A stretch of 25,732 nucleotides of DNA, from positions 1-25,732 of the forward strand of contig DBQN01000051.1 of assembly GCA_002305255.1 (NCBI GenBank), read 5' to 3'. Shown here one piece after another: positions 7,967 through 14,762 of this stretch. The stretch is from Firmicutes bacterium UBA1393 (GTDB taxonomy: Bacteria > Bacillota > DTU025). Numbering within the stretch: position 1 is the first letter of the stretch; each line of letters opens with the position of its first letter. Under the pieces are notes generated by a model. That model did not search any database. It saw only the letters and a program-made list of their open reading frames with translations, and was not told the DNA's origin. Both the position numbers and the translations under genes were made by a program.

Positions 7967-8002
7967 GCTGTCTACAAATCAATACACGGGGAGTGGCTAG
8001 AA

Positions 8003-9181
8003 ATGAGATTCGGTGGCCTAGTAATCGGAGTGCCCAAAGAGATCATGAAAGGCGAACGTCGCGTGTCTGCGATGCCCGACACCGTCAAGAAGATGGTCGC
8101 CGAGGGCGCCAAGGTCCTGGTCGAGAAAGGAGCCGGTGAAGGCTCATACTTTCACGACGAGGACTATGCGGCCGCCGGCGCCGAGCTTGTAGCTGACGTC
8201 CGCGACGTATTCGCAAAGGCCGACATCATCCTGAAGGTCAAGGAACCCATCCAGAACGAGGCCCTGGGCATTCACGAAGTTGACATGCTCAGGAAGGGGC
8301 AGACGATCATCACCTTCCTGCACCCTGCCTACCCGGGCAATCACGAGATGGTCAAGAAGCTCGCCGCCAAGGGAGTGCTGGCGTTCACCCTCGACGGCAT
8401 ACCTAGAATAACCAGGGCTCAGTCGATGGACGCCCTGAGCTCCATGAGCACTGTGGCAGGCTACAAGGGACTGCTCATGGCCGCCAACAGGCTGCCGAAG
8501 TTCATGCCCATGGTGGGAACGGCTGTCGGGATGATAAAGCCATCCATCGTCACCGTGGTCGGCACCGGCATCGCGGGTCTGCAGGCACTCGCCACCGCCA
8601 AGAAGCTGGGCGCGGTCACGAGATCTGCCGACATCAGGCCTGACGCAAATGAACAGGCCAAGACGCTGGGCTCTAAGATAATCGACCTGGGTGTCCCGGC
8701 TGAACTGGCCATTGGCCAGGGCGGATACGCGAAGAAGCTGCCCACCGAGTGGCTCGATCGCGAGCGTGAGATCCTGGCACCGTACATCATTGAGTCTGAC
8801 ATCGTCATCCTGTCGGCACTGATTCCCGGCAAGCTCGCTCCTGTCATCGTGACGGAGGCAATGGTCAAGGCGATGAAGCCCGGCTCCAACATCGTCGACA
8901 TCTCAATCGACCAGGGCGGAAACTGCGAGCTTTCAAAGTCAGGCCAGATTCTGGATATCGGCGGCGTCATCATCGACGGCACCAAGAACATCCCCGGAAT
9001 GATGCCGAATGCGTCGACCTGGATGTTTGCGAATAACATCTACAACTACATGTCTAACCTCGTCTCCGATGGCAAGATCAACGTGAACATGTCCGACGAG
9101 ATCATCGCCTCATCGCTGGTGTCGAAGGACGGCAAGCTGGTTCACGCAGGCGCCCTCGAAGCCATGGGCATCAAGGGGTAG
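8003..9181 (+). CDS. pntAA: NAD(P) transhydrogenase alpha subunit, domain I (PntAA), NAD(H)-binding
   Basis: This peripheral cytoplasmic subunit binds NAD(H) and exchanges hydride with the NADP(H) domain of PntB. It has 392 residues, the length of the separate alpha-1 subunit of split enzymes such as those of Rhodospirillum and Thermus. The N-terminal alanine-dehydrogenase-like domain carries GVPKEIMKGERRVS (9-22). The interdomain loop RITRAQSMDALSS (135-147) matches the conserved Q-loop segment. The Rossmann motif is GTGIAGLQA (187-195), and the Asp of ADIRP (210) is the expected NAD-selective acidic residue. The ATG at 8003 has GGGGAG 9 bases upstream. The membrane part of alpha is encoded separately 19 bases downstream. 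Confidence 0.93.
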   Translation: MRFGGLVIGVPKEIMKGERRVSAMPDTVKKMVAEGAKVLVEKGAGEGSYFHDEDYAAAGAELVADVRDVFAKADIILKVKEPIQNEALGIHEVDMLRKGQTIITFLHPAYPGNHEMVKKLAAKGVLAFTLDGIPRITRAQSMDALSSMSTVAGYKGLLMAANRLPKFMPMVGTAVGMIKPSIVTVVGTGIAGLQALATAKKLGAVTRSADIRPDANEQAKTLGSKIIDLGVPAELAIGQGGYAKKLPTEWLDREREILAPYIIESDIVILSALIPGKLAPVIVTEAMVKAMKPGSNIVDISIDQGGNCELSKSGQILDIGGVIIDGTKNIPGMMPNASTWMFANNIYNYMSNLVSDGKINVNMSDEIIASSLVSKDGKLVHAGALEAMGIKG

Positions 9182-9200
9182 TTGGGAGGAGTTCGTCACA

Positions 9201-9485
9201 GTGTCGCCTCTGGTATTGGTCATCCTGTTCGTAGTGTCAAGCCTAGTAGGCTATAAGGTCATCTCGGCCGTGCCGAGCCTGCTGCACACCCCGTTGATGT
9301 CGGGCTCGAATGCTCTCTCGGGGATCACGATACTGGGAGCGCTTACGGCAACGGCCATCGCTCGTATGATGGACAACCCTGTACTGGCGCAAATCGCGGG
9401 ATTCGTGGCGATAGTGCTCGCCATGGTGAACGTGGTAGGCGGTTTCGTCGTCACCGATAGAATGCTGAGAATGTTCCATCGATAG
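9201..9485 (+). CDS. pntAB: NAD(P) transhydrogenase alpha-2 subunit, membrane part (PntAB)
   Basis: This 94-residue protein has three hydrophobic segments, about residues 3-22, 38-55 and 62-86, as expected for the alpha-2 piece of domain II. With the helices of PntB it forms the proton channel. LLHTPLMSGSNALSGI (about 27-42) is the strongly conserved stretch of this family. The start is GTG at 9201 with GGGAGGAG (9184-9191) upstream. It ends 64 bases before pntB, and this gap contains an unusual leader. Confidence 0.93.
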   Translation: MSPLVLVILFVVSSLVGYKVISAVPSLLHTPLMSGSNALSGITILGALTATAIARMMDNPVLAQIAGFVAIVLAMVNVVGGFVVTDRMLRMFHR

Positions 9486-9510
9486 CGGCAGAGCAGCGTC
9501 AGTATAGGGA

Positions 9511-9553
9511 GGGAGGTGCAGGCGGACGTAGGGTCCGCTGCATGTCGAAATGA
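9511..9553 (+). promoter_or_regulatory. pntB leader: strong SD, hairpin and three-codon minigene
   Basis: GGGAGGTG (9511-9518) is an excellent SD but lies more than 30 bases from the pntB ATG at 9550. Between them GCGGAC (9522-9527) and GTCCGC (9533-9538) form a perfect 6-bp stem. Just after it ATG-TCG-AAA-TGA (9542-9553) makes a three-codon frame whose stop overlaps the pntB start. With the hairpin folded, the SD is about 8 bases from the minigene ATG, suggesting initiation there and re-initiation at pntB. Confidence 0.4.
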
Positions 9554-11649
9554 ACTGGAAGGAAGCAATAGTACTAGGGCTCAGCCTGGCTGACATACTC
9601 GGGTTCCTCTGTGTCATCGGAACGGTGTGGGGCATCAAGATGATGAGTTCACCCGCGACGGCGGTGAGAGGCAATCTACTCGGGGCGGTCAGCATGGCCG
9701 TGGCCATAATCATCACACTAGTATCTGAGAACATCATCGGGCAAGGCCTGCTCTGGGCGGGCATGGCAGTCGGTACGGCCATCGGATACTGGTCAGCACT
9801 GAAGGTCACCATGCTGCAGATGCCGCAGATGGTGGCGCTTCTCAACGGTCTCGGAGGAGGCAGCTCCGCGCTCGTATCACTTCTTACGCTGCTGGCGGGC
9901 GGTTCGGCTTCGGTGGCTTCTGTCACCGGTCTCAACATGGGGATGTTCGAGCAGATCACGGCGGTGTTGGGGCTGATCGTAGGAGGCGTTACCCTGTCGG
10001 GCAGCATCGTGGCAGGCGCGAAACTGCACGGACTCATGAGCTCGAGGCCGGTGGTGTTCGAGGGCCAGCGTACTCTGAACAACGCAGTGCTGGCAGTGAC
10101 GGCGGTTCTCGGTGCGCTGTCGCTGATGATGGGAACGGGAACGCTGTTTGTTCTGGCGATGCTCACGCTCATAGGTTCGCTGGTATACGGTGTGCTCTTT
10201 GCCATCCGCGTTGGCGGAGCTGATATGCCGATCACGGTGTCGCTGCTGAACTCCTTCTCGGGAGTTGCAGCATCGATCTCGGGTTTCGCTATCAGCAATC
10301 CCCTGCTCATCTCGATTGGTGCGGTAGTCGGGGCATCCGGTCTCATCCTGACGCAGATCATGTGCAGAGCGATGAACCGCAGTCTCGGCCAGGTGCTGTC
10401 AGGAGCTACGACAGTGCTGAAACCTGCTCATGCGACGGACAAGTCGACGGCAAGCGCACCCGTTCGGAGCAGGGGTGCTGAGGTGTCGTCCGCGTCGACG
10501 GCGCCAACCGCGTCAGCCGGGTCAGCGTCCCCAGCGGTGCCTGCGCATATACAGGCAGCGCGAAACGCGCGGAAGGTGATAGTCGTGCCGGGCTACGGCA
10601 TGGCCCTTGCCCAGGCGCAGAGCGACGTCAAGGCGCTGATAGACATGTTCGATTCCAGAGGCGCCGACGTGAAGGTGGGCGTACATCCTGTCGCAGGACG
10701 GATGCCCGGCCACATGAACGTGCTCCTAGCAGAGGTGGACGTGGCCTACGACAAGCTCTACGAGATGGACGACATCAACCCGGAGTTCGCCGACGCCGAT
10801 CTCGTAGTCGTGGTTGGGGCGAACGACGTGATTAATCCGGCAGCCAACACGGCGGAGGGCACGCCCATCTACGGCATGCCGATCCTCAACGTGGCTGAGG
10901 CCAAACACATCGTGATCTGCAACTACGACACCAGGCCCGGATATGCCGGAGTCGAAAACCCGCTGTATCAGCCAAGCAGTAAGGTGACTCTGTTGCTGGG
11001 TGACGCGGCAATGACGTTGAAGAAGCTGCTGGCCGACATTGCTGCCGGCGACGGCGCCGGTGCCGCTGCCGGCATCGCTCCCACCGATGGGCAGGCCGTC
11101 TCGGCGGCGCCGACTGCGACTACTTCTACTTCGACCGTCGGCTACGTCGACATAGTGAAGCAGGCCAGAAAGGTCATTGTTGTCCCCGGATACGGCATGG
11201 CCCTGGCGCAGGCGCAGGCCGACGTGAAGAAGCTCATGGACATGCTGGAGCAGAACGGAGCAGACGTGAAGGTAGGAATTCACCCGGTGGCCGGACGCAT
11301 GCCCGGGCACATGAACGTGCTGCTTGCAGAGGTAGATGTCGCCTACGACAAGCTCTACGAGATGGATGACATCAACCCGGAGTTCGCCGACGCTGATCTC
11401 GCATTGGTAGTCGGAGCGAACGACGTGATTAACCCGGCGGCCAACACGGCGGAGGGCACGCCCATCTACGGCATGCCGATCCTCAACGTGGCTGAGGCCA
11501 AACACGTTGTGATCTGCAACTACGATACGAAGCCCGGATATGCCGGAGTCGACAACCCGCTGTATAAGCCGAGCAGCAAGGTCACCTTGCTCCTTGGCGA
11601 CGCGGCGGTCACAGTCAAGCAGCTCATGGCCGATCTGAGCACGCGCTAA
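9550..11649 (+). CDS. pntB: NAD(P) transhydrogenase beta subunit (PntB) with tandemly duplicated NADP(H)-binding domain III
   Basis: PntB supplies the main membrane domain and the NADP(H) domain of the proton-pumping transhydrogenase. Residues 1-285 are the membrane domain II, with conserved GGADMPITVSLLNSFSG (222-238) and MCRAMNRSLG (271-280). An Ala/Ser/Thr-rich linker follows (about 286-332), then domain III copy 1 (about 333-505), a second linker and domain III copy 2 (about 531-699). The copies, aligned from A340 and A539 over 158 residues, differ at 19 positions by my count. Both have GYGMALAQAQ, HPVAGRMPGHMNVLLAE, EMDDINPEFAD and GANDVINPAAN. A normal PntB is about 460-500 residues. 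Both copies read CNYDT(R/K)PGYAGV where E. coli has FKRSMNTGYAGV, so the 2'-phosphate Lys-Arg pair is missing. Many synonymous differences argue against an assembly artefact. Confidence 0.93.
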   Translation: MNWKEAIVLGLSLADILGFLCVIGTVWGIKMMSSPATAVRGNLLGAVSMAVAIIITLVSENIIGQGLLWAGMAVGTAIGYWSALKVTMLQMPQMVALLNGLGGGSSALVSLLTLLAGGSASVASVTGLNMGMFEQITAVLGLIVGGVTLSGSIVAGAKLHGLMSSRPVVFEGQRTLNNAVLAVTAVLGALSLMMGTGTLFVLAMLTLIGSLVYGVLFAIRVGGADMPITVSLLNSFSGVAASISGFAISNPLLISIGAVVGASGLILTQIMCRAMNRSLGQVLSGATTVLKPAHATDKSTASAPVRSRGAEVSSASTAPTASAGSASPAVPAHIQAARNARKVIVVPGYGMALAQAQSDVKALIDMFDSRGADVKVGVHPVAGRMPGHMNVLLAEVDVAYDKLYEMDDINPEFADADLVVVVGANDVINPAANTAEGTPIYGMPILNVAEAKHIVICNYDTRPGYAGVENPLYQPSSKVTLLLGDAAMTLKKLLADIAAGDGAGAAAGIAPTDGQAVSAAPTATTSTSTVGYVDIVKQARKVIVVPGYGMALAQAQADVKKLMDMLEQNGADVKVGIHPVAGRMPGHMNVLLAEVDVAYDKLYEMDDINPEFADADLALVVGANDVINPAANTAEGTPIYGMPILNVAEAKHVVICNYDTKPGYAGVDNPLYKPSSKVTLLLGDAAVTVKQLMADLSTR
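10567..11040 (+). repeat. Domain III copy 1 of the intragenic direct repeat in pntB
   Basis: First copy of a direct repeat offset by 597 bases (199 codons) from bases 11164-11637. Identity is patchy: 10843-10908 is identical base for base to 11440-11505 (66 bases), and the 60 bases around 10744-10803 differ at only two sites, whereas the start of the repeat has many third-position changes. Confidence 0.9.
11164..11637 (+). repeat. Domain III copy 2 of the intragenic direct repeat in pntB
   Basis: Second copy of the repeat described at 10567-11040. It ends four codons, including the stop, before the gene's end. Alternating near-identical and diverged blocks suggest either recent duplication under constraint or ongoing gene conversion. 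Confidence 0.9.
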
Positions 11650-11663
11650 ACAACCGTCTGACA

Positions 11664-11725
11664 ATGACCCTTCGCCCTCCCGGCTCCTTGGCTTCTCAGC
11701 CTGCCGGTGCTAGGCGAAGGGTCAT
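11664..11725 (+). promoter_or_regulatory. Long nested stem-loop between pntB and the DMT transporter gene
   Basis: ATGACCCTTCGCC (11664-11676) pairs perfectly over 13 bp with GGCGAAGGGTCAT (11713-11725). Inside it, CCGGC (11680-11684) pairs with GCCGG (11703-11707), and GGC (11690-11692) with GCC (11699-11701). No T-run follows. It may terminate or protect the pnt transcript, or act in the leader of the downstream transporter. Confidence 0.6.
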
Positions 11726-11774
11726 CTGCACCTTACTGTAGGCGAACCGAGAGCTGCTGGGGGGATTGAGCACG

Positions 11775-12728
11775 ATGAACCCAAACATCAGAGGCGGATT
11801 GTACCTCAGCCTCGCTGCGGCCATTTGGGGCGGCATGTATGTGTTCAGCAGCTGGGTGCTGGGCGAGGGGTTCATCGGCCCTTTCACGCTCCTCTCACTC
11901 AGGCTGTTCGTCAGCGCTGCGCTGTTGGGCGCGGTGATGATGCTTACCGGAGGCAGAAGGAGTCTTGCCATCAGCAGGCCGGAAGTGCGCGAGGTCATCG
12001 TCATCGGCGTGGTGGGCTACGTGGTGAGCCTCGGTGCCCAGTTCATGGGCACGAAGCTATCAGGCTCGGCCCACGGGTCACTACTGACCGGGATCGCCCC
12101 TGCATTCATCGTAGTCTTCGCAAGGCTGTTCCTGGGAGAGCAGGCTGATGCGAGACGACTGGCCGCCGTCGCCCTCGCCACCGTAGGGGCCACAGCCATC
12201 GTCGTGCCCAACCTCGCCGGGCAGTCGGGTTCGCTTGTGGGAGACATCCTCCTTGTCATCGCGGGGGTGTCGTGGGGGCTCTACACGGTGCTTTCGAAGC
12301 GCTTCTCTGCGAGACGGGGTGCCTTGGCGGCGACGTTCTGGGCGAGTGTTGTCGGGGTCGTGGTGAACCTGCCTCTGGCAGCCCTCGAGCCGCCTCCGCT
12401 GCCGGCGGCCGAGTGGCCTGTTCTGGCGTGGGTCGGCCTTGTGTACATCTGTGTCATGTCGACATCAGTGGCGTTCTACATGTGGAACGCCGGGTTCGAG
12501 CTGATGAGGGCCAACGTAGGATCGCTGTTCTTCTTCGTCCAGCCCCTGGTTGGAGCGGGCCTAGGCTGGGCTCTGTTGGATGAGACCATTGGAGGCTGGT
12601 TCATTGTCGGCGCAGCCCTGATAGGCATGGGTATCCTGCTCTCGGCGTTACCTCAGACGCCTACTGCGACTGTGCTCGGCACGACTTCAGCCGGCGACAA
12701 CTCGAGCGGCCAAGACGCCTCCCGGTAG
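11775..12728 (+). CDS. DMT superfamily (EamA) transporter
   Basis: This 317-residue inner-membrane protein contains two EamA repeats of about five helices each. The first begins GGLYLSLAAAIWGGMYVFSSW (about residues 6-26) and the second VGDILLVIAGVSWGLYTVLSKR (about 156-177). Both show the typical W-G pattern near the start of the repeat. The protein ends with a short polar tail. The family includes amino-acid and metabolite exporters; the substrate cannot be deduced. The ATG at 11775 has GGGGGGA (11759-11765) 9 bases upstream, which is better spaced than the TTG at 11766. It lies 125 bases after pntB, separated by the long stem-loop, so it may be an independent unit. Confidence 0.88.
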   Translation: MNPNIRGGLYLSLAAAIWGGMYVFSSWVLGEGFIGPFTLLSLRLFVSAALLGAVMMLTGGRRSLAISRPEVREVIVIGVVGYVVSLGAQFMGTKLSGSAHGSLLTGIAPAFIVVFARLFLGEQADARRLAAVALATVGATAIVVPNLAGQSGSLVGDILLVIAGVSWGLYTVLSKRFSARRGALAATFWASVVGVVVNLPLAALEPPPLPAAEWPVLAWVGLVYICVMSTSVAFYMWNAGFELMRANVGSLFFFVQPLVGAGLGWALLDETIGGWFIVGAALIGMGILLSALPQTPTATVLGTTSAGDNSSGQDASR

Positions 12729-12749
12729 GCGAGGTTGCTCCAGGCAGAA

Positions 12750-12782
12750 GGGCGGCGCCGTCGCATCGCAACAGCGCCGCCC
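12750..12782. terminator. Bidirectional GC hairpin terminator
   Basis: GGGCGGCGC (12750-12758) pairs perfectly with GCGCCGCCC (12774-12782) around a 15-base loop. It sits between the convergent DMT transporter and GHL10 genes. There is no T-run on either side, so efficiency is uncertain. Confidence 0.55.
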
Positions 12783-12813
12783 GAACATCACTGACATCAC
12801 TACCGGCGATACC

Positions 12814-14586
12814 CTACCACTTGAACGCAGCCTCCGACAGAGCCGAGAGTGCTGCGTCGCTCACCGACGCGTCTACCGTGCAGGCCACGCCGTAGGCGCC
12901 GGCGGCCCGGGCCAGTCCCGCCAGGTAAGGCTTGTTCGCATCTATGGCAGCCAGCACATGCGTGTCGAGACCGGCGAAGCCGTCGGCTGATCCGATCACT
13001 GTGCTGAATGTGTCGGCGTTGTCAGTGGACGCGAGCTGGACCACGAAGTCCATGTAGCCAGCTTGTGACCAGGCACTCCAGTCCTGCATTCTGGTGAGGA
13101 CTGCGTCCGCGTAAGGATGCACGGCCGCCGACACCTGAGTACCGGGGGCAGTCTCACGTACGGCCGTGCTCAGCCTGGCTACAAAGGCCGTCAGGTCGGC
13201 AGTCCGCCACTGGAACCACGCGTTCCACTTGCCCATGTCGAGCCTGATGGACTTGGGCGCGAAGCCGAGGTCGGCTTTGGCCCTCTCCTCAACGACTGGG
13301 TTGTAGTCGTAAGGAACGGTTCTTCCGTACGGGTAATGCAGGTAATCGAAGTACACCCCAGCCACCGGGTGGCTTGCGCAGAACTCTTGAACCAGGCTGA
13401 TGAGATACGCCTGAACCTCAGGATGTGCCGGTGAGAGGAAGCACCGTTGTCCCTCCGATGCCGACGGTATCTTGCCGTCCTGGCCCACTGCCGCCCAGCC
13501 CTTCTTCTCAACGAGCAACTGAGGGAGACTGCCATCGGCGCCCGCCACGCCCGCATCAAAGGCGCTGAACCAGGCATGCACCTCGAGACCGAGTTCGGCC
13601 CCGATGGAGATCGCCGCGGTCACCGGATCAAACGATGCATACGCCGGGTCTACCGGTGCAAGGCGCGACGCCCAGAGCGCCGTGCCGTCACGGTATGCCT
13701 GAACCATCACCGTGTTGAAGTTGGCCTCCGACAGGCGCTTCATATCTGCGCGCAGCTCTGCTTCTGTGAGGGCAGGCCGGTACAGGGCAGCCCTGACCCG
13801 TATGGTATCGAGTGCGAAGGGCGCCGCGTACTTCGTCTCAGCCAGGTAGGTGACGATGTTTTTCACCAGAGTCGAGCCTTGAGGCGAAGCCAGGTTCGAG
13901 GGGCTCAGGATGTTCGCCGCGCAGTAGATGCCGAACCTGTTCTCCACTATGGCCGGCAGCCCTGACGATGTGACTGCCAGCACGTTCGAGTCGGGCTCGA
14001 CCTTGACACTAAGCCCGGTTGCAGAGGGCAGGCTGATGGGATCGGAAATGCCTTTGAACACCGGGTGTGCCTTGGCACTGACGCTGATCTGACCGATGGA
14101 GGACGTCCCTGTGGACACAGGCCGGATGCCCATGGCTTGTGCAAGGGCGAAGGTGTCGCGCGTGCGCCAGAAGTCGTCTACGAGCGATGTGTCGCTGGTA
14201 GACAGTATTCGGCCTCCCTGCCGCACGAAGTTGGTGATGTTGTCGGCAGCCAGCTGCGACATGCTGGAGGCCCTCGGCAGCACAATGGCCTTGTAGGAAG
14301 AGAGTGCTCCCACCTCGACATCGCCGTCGCCGATCACAGCCGCCGAGATTCCCCAGCGGGCAAACGCGGTGATAAGGGCGTTAGTGTCGACGAACTCAGC
14401 CCGATAGTCCCAGGCGTTAAGAGATGCCAGATGTCTTGTATAACCGGAGTCGAGGATCGCGACAGTGGCTGAGGCGGTGGCAGGGGCTGCTGCTGTAGCC
14501 CCGAGAGTGGTGGCCGCCACAAGCAGTGCCGACAGAGTCAGAGCTGCCGCCACCAGCTTTGACGTGAAGAACAACTTCAGACGCAT
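12814..14586 (-). CDS. Secreted glycosyl-hydrolase-like 10 (GHL10, DUF187-type) protein
   Basis: The 590-residue protein starts with a signal peptide (MRLKLFFTSK, then a hydrophobic stretch to about residue 34, Ala-rich cleavage region). Residues 40-250 form an alpha/beta domain resembling the glutamine-amidotransferase-like domain attached to some glycosidases, with GGRILSTSDTSLVDDF near 124-139. The GHL10 barrel covers about 262-530. IRVRAALYRP opens it, VMVQAYRDGTALW forms an early strand, and GVYFDYLHYP (410-419) carries the family's conserved acidic strand end. Relatives are thought to act on extracellular or cell-wall glycans; the substrate is unknown. The ATG at 14586 has GGGGAGTG (14601-14594) upstream. 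It is divergent from ggt and ends at a shared terminator with the DMT gene. Confidence 0.82.
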   Translation of the reverse strand: MRLKLFFTSKLVAAALTLSALLVAATTLGATAAAPATASATVAILDSGYTRHLASLNAWDYRAEFVDTNALITAFARWGISAAVIGDGDVEVGALSSYKAIVLPRASSMSQLAADNITNFVRQGGRILSTSDTSLVDDFWRTRDTFALAQAMGIRPVSTGTSSIGQISVSAKAHPVFKGISDPISLPSATGLSVKVEPDSNVLAVTSSGLPAIVENRFGIYCAANILSPSNLASPQGSTLVKNIVTYLAETKYAAPFALDTIRVRAALYRPALTEAELRADMKRLSEANFNTVMVQAYRDGTALWASRLAPVDPAYASFDPVTAAISIGAELGLEVHAWFSAFDAGVAGADGSLPQLLVEKKGWAAVGQDGKIPSASEGQRCFLSPAHPEVQAYLISLVQEFCASHPVAGVYFDYLHYPYGRTVPYDYNPVVEERAKADLGFAPKSIRLDMGKWNAWFQWRTADLTAFVARLSTAVRETAPGTQVSAAVHPYADAVLTRMQDWSAWSQAGYMDFVVQLASTDNADTFSTVIGSADGFAGLDTHVLAAIDANKPYLAGLARAAGAYGVACTVDASVSDAALSALSEAAFKW

Positions 14587-14663
14587 TTTGCTTCACTCCC
14601 CGCAAGATGCCGTAGTAATTCTTCACTTCGCGGTGCAAGTCCTCCAGGTATGGATATTTTGAG

Positions 14664-14676
14664 GTATGAAGCATAC
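14664..14676. promoter_or_regulatory. Operator-like palindrome in a divergent intergenic region
   Basis: GTATG and CATAC flank an AAG centre (14664-14676), in the 176-base gap between the divergent GHL10 and ggt genes. I found no convincing paired -35/-10 boxes around it, so the regulatory role is a guess. Confidence 0.25.
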
Positions 14677-14720
14677 GTCCGGTGAAGGAGAAGCGAACGG
14701 GGGGACGAACACTACAGCCG

Positions 14721-14750
14721 AGGAGCATGGAGGAGCATGGAGGAGCATGG
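14721..14750 (+). repeat. Three perfect 10-base tandem repeats carrying SD and ATG upstream of ggt
   Basis: AGGAGCATGG occurs three times in a row, followed by a partial AGGG that forms the SD of ggt. Each unit holds an AGGAG and an ATG. Because 10 is not a multiple of three, gain or loss of a unit changes which upstream ATG is in frame with ggt; currently the one at 14727 is in frame. Confidence 0.85.
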
Positions 14751-14762
14751 AGGGCCTGCAGC

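Noticed and set aside
9243..10361. Open frame of about 372 codons on the minus strand opposite pntAB and pntB
   Set aside because: Low-complexity Pro/Ser/Thr composition typical of antisense frames in high-GC DNA, and it crosses two real genes.
10567..11637. Possibility that the pntB repeat is an assembly or chimeric artefact
   Set aside because: The copies differ at many scattered silent and replacement sites and the linkers differ, which a misassembly of one copy would not create. Long reads would settle it.
10726..11664. Long open frame of about 312 codons on the minus strand opposite pntB
   Set aside because: It is the antisense of the duplicated domain III; its own internal repetition comes from that duplication and it has no family features.
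14721..14750. CRISPR or direct-repeat array
   Set aside because: Units are only 10 bases and contiguous with no spacers, so it is a simple tandem repeat.
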